Source: Scalesia atractyloides
Taxonomy: Eukaryota > Streptophyta > Magnoliopsida > Asterales > Asteraceae
Length of the DNA stretch: 64,000 bases
Direction of reading: 5' to 3'
Assembly: GCA_947069175.1 (NCBI GenBank)
Contig: CAMTDV010000012.1
Span: forward strand, 41,262,341 to 41,326,340
Of this stretch, positions 10,438 to 20,779 are shown piece by piece; position 1 is the first letter of the stretch; the number at the start of each line of letters is the position of its first letter. The notes under the pieces were generated by a model that saw only the letters and a program-made list of their open reading frames with translations, did no database searches and was not told the DNA's origin. Position numbers and translations under genes: made by a program.

Positions 10438-12856
10438 TTAATCCGCGTCCAATGGGCGTAGAATGTAGCCCACTTTGTCAAGCTCGAGATGTTTTATGTC
10501 ATTCCCTTCCAAATACGGTTTGAGCCGATGCCCATTCACCGTTTGCTTCGTGTTAGTATGAACGTCTAAAATATCAACATCTCCAAACCTGCCCACTCTT
10601 GTAATAACATAAGGACCCATCCATTTTCTTTTCAGCTTACCCGCAAACATCTTTAGCCTTGAATTGTACAACCACACCTTTTGACCCGCTTCGAAAGTTC
10701 ATTTCCGGATCTTTGCATCGGGTGCCCACATGCGGGTTTTCGGGCAAATTCACATGCATCCTTGAAAATTGTTGGCCAATAAAACCCGCATGTGATCACC
10801 CGATATCCCGTCTTATGACCACTAAAGTGCCCCCCACAAGCGGATGAATGAGCATGGATTAAAATTTATGCCACTTCTGTTTCCGGCACACATCTCCTAT
10901 TCACTTGATCGGGCCCGATTTTAAACAGATCCAGTTCAGCCCATATGTATTGCTTGACTTGGACCATAAATTGTTGTCTTCTTCTCTTCGTCCAATGACT
11001 ATGAATAACACCTGTGGCCAAATAGTTAACATAATGAGCATACCAAGGTGCTAGAGAACTGGAAACAGCTAACAATTGTTCATCAGGAAACCGTTCATTA
11101 ATCTCACTAGCGTCGTCGACCCCTTCCATTGGAATTCGAGATAAATGGTCCGCCACCACATTTTCACTTCCTTCCTTATCCCGAATTTCCAAATCAAACT
11201 CTTGTAATAAGAGCACCCACCGAATCAACCGGGGCTTCACATCCTTCTTCTCCATCAAATACCGAACCGCACTATGGTCCGAATACACCACCACCTTACT
11301 TCCCCATATATATGACCGAAACTTGTCCAAGACATACACCACTGCTAATAATTCTTTTTCAGTTGTGGTGTAATTCAGTTGCACCCGGATAGTGTTTAAT
11401 TGCCACCGGCTTCTTATCGACTCTTTGACCCAAAATCGCTCCAATAGTTGTATCACTAGCATCACACATAATCTCGAACGACTTTGACCAATCTGGCGTT
11501 TCAAAATGGGGGCTTTCACCAGTTGTTCCTTCAAAACAGTAAAAGCTTGCAAACATTCGTTAGTAAAGTCAAAGGGGTTTCATCTTTCAATAAATAATTA
11601 CCTAAAGGTTTAGTAATAACACTAAAACCCTTAATAAATCTCTGATAAAACCCAGCATGCCCCAAAAACGACCTTACTCCTTTTACATTTTTAGGTGGAG
11701 GCAACGATGATATTACATGAATTTTCGCCTTATCCACCTCCATCCCTTTTTCAGAAACAACATGGCCCAACACAATACCCTCTTGAACCATGAAATGACT
11801 TTTCTCCCAACTAAGCACTAAATTTTTCTCGATACATCTTTTCAAAACTTTTTTCCAACTCGTCGAGACAATACTCAAAACTTGTGCCAAAAATCGAAAA
11901 GTCATCCATGAACACCTCAAGTGACTCCCCAACCATGTCCAAGAAAATACTCATCATACATTGTTGAAAAGTTGTCGGGGCATTACACAAGCCAAATGGC
12001 ATTCACCTAAAAGCAAAAGTTCCATATGGACATATGAAAGTGGTCTTATGTTGGTCATCAGGGTGAATAGCAATCTGATTATAACCCGAGTACCCATCCA
12101 AAAAACAGTAGTATTTTGACCCGATAGTTTTTCAATAATTTGGTAAATGAAGGGTAATGGGAAATGGTCCTTAGAGGTTGCGGCATTCAATTTCCGATAA
12201 TCAATACGAACACGCCGCCCAGTGACCGGTCGGGTGGCGATTTGTTCACCATTTTCATCCTTTATTCCTTGAATACCGGCCTTTTTAGGCACCACTTGGG
12301 TAGGACTTACCCAAGCACTATCAGAAAGAGGATAGATGATACCTGCATCTAGCCATTTAATTACCTCTTTCACTACTACTTCTTGCAAGTTCGGGTTTAA
12401 TCTTCTTTGAGCTTCCCTAGTCGGCTTTGCATCATCCGTTGTAATAATTTTGTGCATGAAAATGGATGGACTAATTCCCTTCAAATCAGCGATCGTCCAT
12501 CCAATAGCCGCCCTATTCGCTTTAAGCACCTTCAACAGTTCATGATCTTGAGCCACCTCCAAGTTAGAGGCAATAATGACCGGTAAAGTGTCATTACCCC
12601 CTAAAAATGCATATTTCAAGTGGCTCGGCAAGTCTTTCAGATCTAACTTTGGTGGCTCCTCCAATGATGGCTTTGTGCCCGAACTAATTACCACTGGCAA
12701 GCTCTCAAACTGATGAGTCCATGGCGGTCGACCTTCTTTCACAGCCATTGCATCTTGCTTTTCTTCTTCCACCCTCAATGCACAAGCATGTACCTGTTCA
12801 GAAACATCACAAACACAAACATCTACACACTCTTCCTCATACTCATGCGGGTCACA
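10438..12856 (-). pseudogene. Gypsy (Athila-like) pol: RT, RNase H and integrase remnants
   Basis: Read right to left on the minus strand. RT fingers and palm lie in about 12800-11960 ('LPFIYQIIEKLSGQ'). The palm continues at 12002-11811 with 'MPFGLCNAPTTFQ' and the catalytic box as FMDD. The thumb region follows at 11932-11560 ('SFLGHAGFYQRFIKGFS'). RNase H lies at 11552-11100 ('NYTTTEKELLAVVYVLDKFR', 'YSDHSAVRYLM', 'VADHLSRI'). The integrase zinc-binding region is near 10866-10730, and the integrase C-terminal region is 10677-10438 ('WLYNSRLKMFAGKLKRKW'). The integrase catalytic core of about 200 residues is missing between the last two. Several frameshifts are present. The product would reverse-transcribe and integrate element RNA, but this copy is non-functional. 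Confidence 0.88.
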
Positions 12857-12874
12857 TCCCCAGCAACGGCGCCA
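12857..12874 (-). promoter_or_regulatory. Primer-binding site of gypsy element G (Athila type)
   Basis: The minus strand reads TGGCGCCGTTGCTGGGGA, starting 5 bp inside the 5' LTR end. From knowledge of the family, Athila-like elements use TGGCGCCGTTGCCGGGGA, matched to a tRNA-Asp type primer; one base differs here. The pol sequence starts immediately after it, showing that gag and protease were lost. Confidence 0.85.
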
Positions 12875-12879
12875 AAATT

Positions 12880-14057
12880 TGACGTGATGTCGTAGTCTCA
12901 CGTAAATTTAATTCCAAATATTGCTTATAGCTAGCGGTAAGTGGGTATCGAACACAGGGAGTGGTGGAATTTGTGCTATCTAAGGATTGTAATAATTTGA
13001 CTAATTTACCTAAAATGCAAAAAATTAAATTCAGAATTTTTAGTATTGTGGTTTTAGATTTATGCTCATAGCAATTCAAAGATAGGTTGTTTAATAAATT
13101 AGAAGCAAGCAATCATCTTAAGTTTTCGGTTTCAATTAACGCTTGTGTTTTAAATTCAACTAGAAAGAGTCACATAGACATGACTCGTGTTTGACTAATT
13201 GTTCGTGATAAAAGGGAACTAAGTACTCGGATTACCACAATGCGAGGTTGTTACCCGATGACCAATTAACTAATATCCAACCCTTAAACCTTCCCGTGAT
13301 ATCTCGATTGTCAATGACACCAATAACGTACGATTAAGGCAATGATTAAAACATCAATCAATAATTTACCAACAAGAATCCAAACACCATAACAAACTAC
13401 AAATATTGCAAGTTATTATTCTAGAGATTAGAAATCAAAACACAATTGTTCAAGCAAACCTTCCACTTAAGATGATCACAAGTAGTTTAGCCACTCATGG
13501 TCTTGCAAATCATCACACCTTCAATTGTTTTGTTCATAAGAATCAACAACACAAAAGTAATGTTTTGAAATTGTTCGGAACCCACAAGATCACCAAAAAT
13601 CGCCCCTAAGCTCTGCCAAAACATTGCCAATGATTGATATCCCTAAAAACCTTTCAAACCCGAGTTAAAATGGGAAGTTACACATTTCTCGCAGCTGACC
13701 ACCGTAAGCTACGGTGCCCACCGTAGCTTACGGTGGGCAAAATTCCCTTACGGTCTTGAAGGTCTGTCTTACGGTGCTTGAAAATGCAAGACACCACCGT
13801 AAGCTACGGTGCCCACCGTAGCTTACGGGGGACATCAGAATTTCTCTTTTTTCCCATTCATCAATTCCTTGAGTCCTCATTTTCAACTAGACAATTACAA
13901 GCTCCCGACAAAGCACGTTAAACTCACTTGTTTATGCTCTTTGGTACCTGCAAAGCCATATACACCGTAGATATCAAATCATAACAATTAACCCAATTAA
14001 ACGTGGAATATTGATCGTTTTAACGCACTTATGGGTTGCCCAATAGACCACCCGTCA
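12880..14057 (-). repeat. 5' LTR of gypsy element G
   Basis: This 1178-bp copy has ends TGACGGGTGG...ACGTCA on the minus strand and is followed by GTTTA (14058-14062). It is a direct repeat of 5212-6261 with scattered substitutions and about 130 bp more sequence near 13515-13650. Hairpin clusters lie at 13699-13736 and 13794-13830 and keep more CG dinucleotides than the partner LTR. Confidence 0.92.
13699..13830. repeat. CCGTAAGCTACGG hairpins in the 5' LTR of G
   Basis: There are two inverted pairs. The first, at 13699-13736, is perfect: CCACCGTAAGCTACGG facing CCGTAGCTTACGGTGG. The second, at 13794-13830, carries one change near its end. Confidence 0.88.
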
Positions 14058-14062
14058 GTTTA
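14058..14062. other. Target-site duplication GTTTA, right copy (element G)
   Basis: This is identical to 5207-5211. Removing the element and one copy restores codon continuity of the F gag on the minus strand (SCK before the junction, PRD after it). Confidence 0.85.
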
Positions 14063-15319
14063 CATGAGACAAAAGTATTTGTAGGAACATCCTTCCTCAG
14101 AACCTCAAGGGTTTCTTTGTAGTGACATGATCATACTTACTAGTCTTACTTCTTGAGGATTGTTTAAAAACTAGTGGATTGATAAGAAGTTGAGTGAGAG
14201 ACATTTTCTTGATTGCTTTTGGGCTTTAATTCATAATTGGTCTTAGCCCTAAAGGCTTATTTTGGCTATTTCAGGATTAAGGTCATCAAGACAATTTAAA
14301 TTTTCTAGTGTGAAGGAAATTTCTAACTATCATCACCAGCTCAACCACTATCATGGTAGGAGTGTGTGCTTCAGTCACAATCTATTTGTGAGCAATCAAG
14401 AGATTTATTGGCTCTAGGGGGATCAATTAAATCTTGAGCTTCTAAAATCAATATGGTTATATGACTTGGTACTATAATAGCAAATGAAAGTTAATATAAA
14501 CTTAAGATTGAAGGAAATGCCAATGAAGACACCAATGATTCTATAATTGGAGAACTGTCAATAACTTCCCATGCTTACCATGAGTTTGATATTAGCACAA
14601 TATAACTTTCGTGAGATTATAGAGATGCCATTCATTAACCTTCATACTCGCCAGACATGAAAGTAATCTATAGTACACACTAAGATACTCCCAACTATCA
14701 TATAGTGCTTTTATCTTACGAAGTTTAGCCTAAAATAATTTTAAAAAAATACTAGATTCAGGATGACTACGTGGAGGGTTTTCGGTATAGTCATAGGGTT
14801 TTCAGCAAGGGTTGGGTTAGCCAGCTCTTCCATCGGTTCATCCCCAGGATTGGAAGGTGTTGTTTGGAGGAAAGCATAGGGAAGTGAGCTTTACACTAGG
14901 ATGTACTGAAATCCTTGTAGTGGTAAAGGTTTTGCGTTGCTATTATTGCTTGATTAGTTGGTATGGCAACACCGATACATCCATCGATGGTGGGGTAGCT
15001 TCAAGTTGGACTTAGGTAGGTTCTTGGTGGTCTGATCACTGATGTATGATAAAGGTAATCTGGCTAAAATTTTGGTTCAACTCGTCAGGTATGGGGTTAT
15101 GTCAAGGGGACCCAACAAAAGAGATAGTTCTGTTAGGAGATATTCGGTGCCTGAGTTTGGTGTATCAGGGTCGAAGTTGTTGCCACAGTGGTATTGGTTT
15201 AACTCAGGGGAAGCAATGTAGTTGGTTGGGTTGAATCCCGATCTACTAAAGTGTTGTTGCGGAGGAGGTTCGCGTCCGAACATGGGTCCCTTGCCTCTTC
15301 CATGTTGTCTTCTTGGCAT
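14063..15319 (-). pseudogene. Ty3/gypsy gag (element F), upstream fragment
   Basis: The minus strand begins with MPRRQHGRGKGP at 15319, a basic N-terminus of the kind seen on plant gypsy gag proteins. An open stretch of 80 codons follows (to 15077), then decayed sequence with stops. The end at 14063 ('LEVLRKDVPTNTFVSCK') joins in sense to the fragment at 4818-5206 once element G is removed. No protein can be made. The LTR of F was not found to the right, where microsatellites start. Confidence 0.6.
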
Positions 15320-15342
15320 ATTTATGTAAATATTGAAAATAA

Positions 15343-15368
15343 ATCTCTCTCTCTCTCTCTCTCTCTCT

Positions 15369-15400
<32 letters not shown>
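15343..15400. repeat. (CT)n followed by (TA)n microsatellite
   Basis: A run of CT dinucleotides (about 15344-15369) passes directly into TA dinucleotides (about 15369-15400). The long ORFs that cross it on both strands are low-complexity artefacts. Confidence 0.95.
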
Positions 15401-15401
<1 letters not shown>

Positions 15402-15898
15402 ATAGTGCAGTGGTGTACGGTGGTGCAGGCGAGGTGGAGGTATGGTGGCGGTCATGCGGTGGTGGGATGAGGAAAGAGAGTGAAAGTGCAAGTGTGTGAG
15501 AGTTTGTGTGTGAATGTGTGTATTAATATTATATATAATTTATTTTTATATTATAATATTAAAACTTTATGTATTAAAAACTTGTTCCTTATACTCTTAC
15601 GCATTAAAGAATTGTACCTTATGTGTAAATTACTAAAATGTCCTTGTAGTTAACAGACTTGGTGGATGGTGTTAAATTGGACTCAAATGGTTAAGAAAAG
15701 TGGTTGTGGAGACTCAAGGCGTTAAACATTTTGATTTTGGACTCAAGTGGTTAAAACCCCTAAAATACAGGAACTTAAAAAGTAAATTTTCCTTTCTTTT
15801 TATTATCGTGTGTGTTTTTATATCGTGAGAACGTATGCGTTCACCTGCTTTGTAACTTTGATTCATAATCGTTATGTTTTTTTAATTTTATAAATATA

Positions 15899-16316
15899 GG
15901 GGAGGGTTATCTTGAGAACGCTAAATATTACAAGAACCGTGAAAACGATTAGAAAACCAATCAAAACCATTTCTTAATACAATCATCATTTTAATTAAAA
16001 TACAACAGCGAAAAAAGAAATTACATCAAAAAAATTCATTTTTCCTCTCAAAATCACTTTTATTAGATTTTTTACACATGTGTAAATATAACAAATTTAC
16101 ACGTGTAAATGGAAAACTTAGACATATGTAAATTTCTTTATTTCCAAATTCACGTAAATTTAAATGTGTAATTTATATTTCTAGAATTGTATTCGAATAA
16201 CAATGACAAATGTAAAAAGAAAGTTTGAATTTCATTTTTTTTATCAAGTTCTAGTGGTTTTTTCATTCGTTCTCACGGTTACCGCAATATTTAGCGTTCT
16301 TATTTAAACCCTCCCC
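15899..16316. mobile_element. MITE-like element 1 (TIR GGGGAGGGTT)
   Basis: This 418-bp non-coding element has imperfect inverted ends about 55 bp long. The left end starts GGGGAGGGTT and contains GAGAACGCTAAATATT. The right end reads the same in reverse complement: GGGGAGGGTT, then AGAACGCTAAATATT. Both ends abut TA/TATA. The interior is AT-rich with no ORF. The superfamily is not assigned. Confidence 0.75.
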
Positions 16317-16320
16317 TATA

Positions 16321-16645
16321 TATATCTGAGCAATTATGGGAAGAAAGCTCATATTAGTTTAGAAAACTAAGAAACTCAAATTAATGGACCTTTTTTGCCA
16401 CGTGTTACACCTATTTTGCAGACATGTTCCGTGTAACAACCAGAGCTGCCACGTGTTACGTAACATCTTTTACTTTTCAGAAAAATAAAAAACCAAAAGT
16501 CTGGAAAAGCTGTTACACGTAACACGTGACAGCCTCTGGTTGTTACACGTAACACAGTCTGCAAAAATGTGACGTGGCAAAATGAAATCCATTCATTTGA
16601 ATTTCTTAATTTTCTTAACTAATATGTATTTTCTTTATATCCCTC
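16321..16645. mobile_element. MITE-like foldback element 2
   Basis: Two long arms pair with each other. The left arm, about 16348-16450, contains CATATTAGTTTAGAAAACTA, then a GCCACGT block and further CACGTGTTACG repeats. The right arm, about 16515-16627, is its reverse complement. The arms contain repeated GTTACACGTAACA-like palindromes and ACGT cores. Outer limits are uncertain because both ends fade into TATATA tracts. Confidence 0.65.
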
Positions 16646-16646
16646 C

Positions 16647-16712
<66 letters not shown>
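16646..16712. repeat. (TA)n microsatellite between MITE-like elements 2 and 3
   Basis: A nearly pure TA tract of about 65 bp with one interruption (ATTAT). It separates two inverted-repeat elements and may be their preferred target or part of their ends. Confidence 0.95.
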
Positions 16713-16714
<2 letters not shown>

Positions 16715-17556
16715 TGAGGTTATTGTGAGAAAATTTAAAAGTGTGAAAAGGATAAGAAAGAATCTAAACCATTAGATATTTAATCTAATGGTTGAGATCA
16801 TAGTGGCAATTCTGTAAATAATGTTGACTATTAAACTAACTAATTTTCTAGATTAAGGGTATAAAGGTAAATTTAATATTTTTAAATTAAGAAACTAACA
16901 TTAATACACATGCAAAGTTCCCCCTTTCTTTTTTAAACATCAATGACTTTTTATACGTAACTTTTTTTTAATTACACCATAATAACGAGTGGTTATTTAT
17001 CTTTAATATGAGTACCATATTGATATACTTATGTAGAGTTATTTCTGTTTTATATATTTAGGGTGTTATTTCTGTTTTAATTCTGATGAAAGTGTTGACT
17101 AGTGTTATATTAGGGCATTATTTCTGTTATATTCAATGTTAGGGTGTTCTTTATAAGATGTGTGCCTTCAATATAACTGTTGTGGTGGTTTTATGAGTTA
17201 TAGTGTTATTTTTGTTATATTTATGTTCTTTATAAGATGTATGCTTTCATTATGCATGTTGTGGTGTTTTTATCAGTTAGGGTGTTTTTGTGAGTTTATG
17301 TTTCTGTTCTTTGTATGATGTATGCCTTCAACATACATGTTGTGGTGTTTTTATGAGTTAGGGTGTTATTTCAAATTCGAAAATCCCTACAATAACTGCC
17401 AAAAATCGGTTGCATATATTCATTTCATAATTAGATTTTATTAGTTAAATTACACTTATACCCTTAAACTATCAAAATAAAAAGGGACACATGTCACATC
17501 CATAATCTTTCTTATTCTTCTTACACATTTTAAATTTTCTCACATGAACCTTCACT
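16713..17556. mobile_element. MITE-like element 3 (~840 bp)
   Basis: The left end 'GGTGAGGTTATTGTGAGAAA' with following 'ATTTAAAAGTGTG...AAGAAAG' is matched in inverted orientation by the right end near 17500-17556. Both sides are TATATA tracts. The interior carries three to four imperfect copies of a 'tgttgtggtg...tatgagtta' unit of about 90-120 bp (17100-17370). No ORF is seen. Confidence 0.65.
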
Positions 17557-17576
17557 TATATATATATATATATATA

Positions 17577-20500
17577 ATCTTAAATCAAATTTCAAAGTGT
17601 AATTTTTTAGTTAGTATATACATCTTGAATAGTGGTGGAAAATGGGTGGATCAGGTGGGTAATAACAAGTCTTGAGTTAAAACCGGGCAATTGTTTAAGG
17701 CGAGCCATTAAGCTAAAGCAAGTTGGTAGAGGTGGAAAATGACCAAGTGGGTGAAAATAAGTTTTGGGTTAAAACAAGGCAAAGTGTTTAGTGCGAGGAG
17801 GAACATGAATTAGCAAAAATAATGAAGGCGTTGGTAAAAGAAGAGCAAACAATCTCCGCAAAATTAGAAAAAAAACTACAATAACTTAAAACTTTGAAGA
17901 AAATTCTATGTCAGCACACTATTACACATTTTACTGGATTGATTTGTTGACCAAATGTTTCAAATATACACCAACTAAGTTAGAAAAGTGTGAAGTGCAT
18001 ATTTGATTGAGTTTATTATGATTTTTGTATTCAGGAATCTCATTGGTCCATAGGGCAAAGCCCCTAAGCAATGAGGTTCCAATGAGGCAACGACCCCTTG
18101 ACAAACGGTCCGGAGGCAACGACATTGGAAGCAGACTTCAAAGGACCCGTTGACAGGGTCTAAGGGCAGAACCCCTAACAGTGGTCGAGCTTTGATTCCA
18201 ATTAACAACAATTGTTTTTGAATATTTTATTCCTATTAAGTTGGTTCATTAATTTTTCATTGGAAAAATTAATTCTCTAGAAGTTGGCTTTAAAATTATA
18301 TTCGAATTTTGGATCCAATTAAAAGCAATTTTAAAATTAAAAAGAGATAACTGCGTGAAGGCAGTTACTGGCCCTAGTCCCTAAATTGTATTCCCAGCAA
18401 TTTGGTCATCTCTCTGGTTCTCTAAATCAAACACAGATCACACACCTGTTCTTGCATATTATTGTCTGACTTTGATTCTATTGAAAAGTTCGAGTGAACC
18501 ATTGAATTGTTTCGATCTAAACGTGTTATTCACGGCTGTCGGTTTATTCAAGTGTTAAATTCTTAAATTCCCCGACACACGTTAGTAGTAGATCTAAGGG
18601 TATAATGACGACACCATGAGGCACTATAACATGGCTATCGTGAGTGGTGACATTAGTTACGACTGCAGTAGTACGGCGATGATGTGAAAAGAAAATTAAA
18701 TAAAACCTAACATGGCTATGTCCAATATTATCCCCACAATAGGAGAAGAAGGAAATCAGACACCTAGACGTGAGTGTAAAACAAGGAATAGGTAGGTTGG
18801 TATAAGAACATACAATCTCGAAAAGTAAGATATAACCCATAATAATTTAAACATCAGAAAACTTTGTGTTTGTAAACACAGTGGATCTAAGACCAGATCA
18901 ACAGTGACAAAGGGCTCTAGGTAACAGGAGCTACAATTGTGATGACAAGAGATACGATAATGAACACATTACAATGACAAAAGAAGTATAAATAAAACCA
19001 AGAGTAAAGTTATCCTACAAAGACTGCTAAAGACATAATGTATCACAAAAAATAACACAATGGCACAAAATATAACACAATACCTAGAAAAAAAGACACA
19101 ATGAATCGCAACGACACGATGAAAATAAATAAAAAACACAATGTCAAATAAAAAGATACAATCAAAGCAAAAAAAAATCTAAAATATACAAGCTAAAAAT
19201 CCAAAACCTAAAATCTAAGATCGTAGAGTTTGATGAGACGGTTCCAATGCCGATAGAACGAGTTCAATTGGAGTGTGTTTGATACCCTTTCCTACGACTT
19301 CCTATTTTTAGAAGACCATGTATTAAAACCTTACCCATAAAACCAAATCCATATACATGTACTATGCTCCTTGGGGCAGGACGATAGGGAGAAGAAGAGA
19401 GAAAGCCATCACACAAGAGTGATGGGGTCGACAAGCAACCAAGATATGACGACCAAAGCGATAGAGAGATAGGGAATGATAGAAATTTGACAAAACCCTA
19501 AACTCTTAACATAAATAGCAAGAACCTATTATGCATTGTTGATCAACTGTTTAAAGAGGTACAATTAAAACAATTACATATCAAACTTAAACTAATCATA
19601 CTTCCTAATTTTAATAAAGATAATTACTAAAAATTTTATGTACATAACGATTACTAACCAATATATTGTCTAATAAACCTTACATTCACCTCCATAGATT
19701 AGACCTAATATCAACAAGACCAATTACTAACGAATATTATGTCTAATAAACCTTACAATCACCTCCATAGATTAGACTTGATATCAACATGAACCAATAA
19801 GCAAATGCTATGGGATGGAATAACTACACAATAGTGAAAACACTTTGTATTCATAGTGTTCACATATGCCCATCATAGAGATGGCAATGGGCACACTATG
19901 ATACGAGTTTTGGTAATCCATGTCTTACACTTGATTATAAAACGGTGTCCTATACATGGTCTCATACCTATTGGTATCCCTTACTCATTATCATGGGGAT
20001 TGCAGGTTTCCACGCAAGTATCTGCAATACCCGTTAATCCCAATCTTTATATTGATAACCAATAAAAAATAAATAAAAATTTACAACCAACCCTTAAGTG
20101 ACGACTGTGCAAAAGACTAGGGATTTAAGAGATAACAAAGACATCATAAATCCTTTTGATTAGTATGCCAAATTATATTCCTAACTGCTATGATTATGGC
20201 ACTTGCCATTATCTTAAATACTTTAGAGGCTTGTGTCATAATCACATCATTAGGATGATAATTAGTTCTCAAATAAGAAATAACCTGCAGATACAAGACA
20301 TCAAACCATTCACATCAATTCTTACTGAACAAACAGTGACACAAGAATATCATTAACAAATCAATGTGCAGGAAGAAACAATTCATTCCCAAACCAATAC
20401 ACCAATATATTTTCTAACAAAACCACACCATTTCTGTTTTGTTTTTTTCTAACAATCAACACTCTTTTAGACCATATTTCGTTTCTAACCGTTTAATCAT

Positions 20501-20779
20501 GATAAAAACCTCATTAAACATCACACGTAACTCCTTACTCAAACCAAGTCCCATTTTTTTCCCTTCTTATATCCGTTTAAATGTACATGGTTTGTAAAAT
20601 TTAACGAGTCATCTTCTGTTAAAACTTGAAGAACAAACAGTTAGGAGTTGGGATACCCTATACAACTCATCTTCTGAAAACTTGATTTCTTTCTTTCTTT
20701 TTTAAATCATTTCCAACTTTAACTTCACCAAAAGTTTTTGTTAGAAGAAAAGTTAATCACTTCATCATGATTCAAGTTT
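17577..20779. other. Intergenic region, no gene recognised
   Basis: No family-like ORF or RNA gene is seen on either strand. The interval holds an imperfect tandem repeat around a 'gtggaaaatg' block at about 17636 and 17730, and an 'acacaat'-rich low-complexity stretch at 19020-19170. It also holds a roughly 72-bp tandem duplication ('gtctaataaaccttac...ccatagattagac') at about 19665-19790. The 17975-18211 ORF has no recognisable character. Confidence 0.6.

Larger units (their letters stand above)
5212..14057 (-). mobile_element. Athila-like Ty3/gypsy element G, structurally complete ends but defective inside
   Basis: This 8.8-kb element lies on the minus strand between two LTRs (12880-14057 and 5212-6261) and an exact GTTTA duplication. 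The order is 5' LTR, Asp-tRNA-type primer site, RT-RNaseH, integrase remnants, non-coding spacer with hairpins, envelope-like ORF, non-coding spacer, polypurine tract, 3' LTR. Gag and protease are absent: the RT-proximal pol sequence begins immediately after the primer site. The integrase catalytic core is also missing. Any movement would therefore have depended on proteins from other copies. The envelope-like ORF and primer-site type point to the Athila branch. Confidence 0.9.

Noticed and set aside
15246..15499. ORFs of 81-82 codons on both strands across the CT/TA tract
   Set aside because: Low-complexity Leu-Ser and Ile-Tyr runs come from the microsatellite.
17975..18211. 78-codon minus-strand ORF with Cys-rich sequence
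   Set aside because: It has no family resemblance, and two overlapping frames are equally open. It is likely chance in a locally GC-richer stretch.
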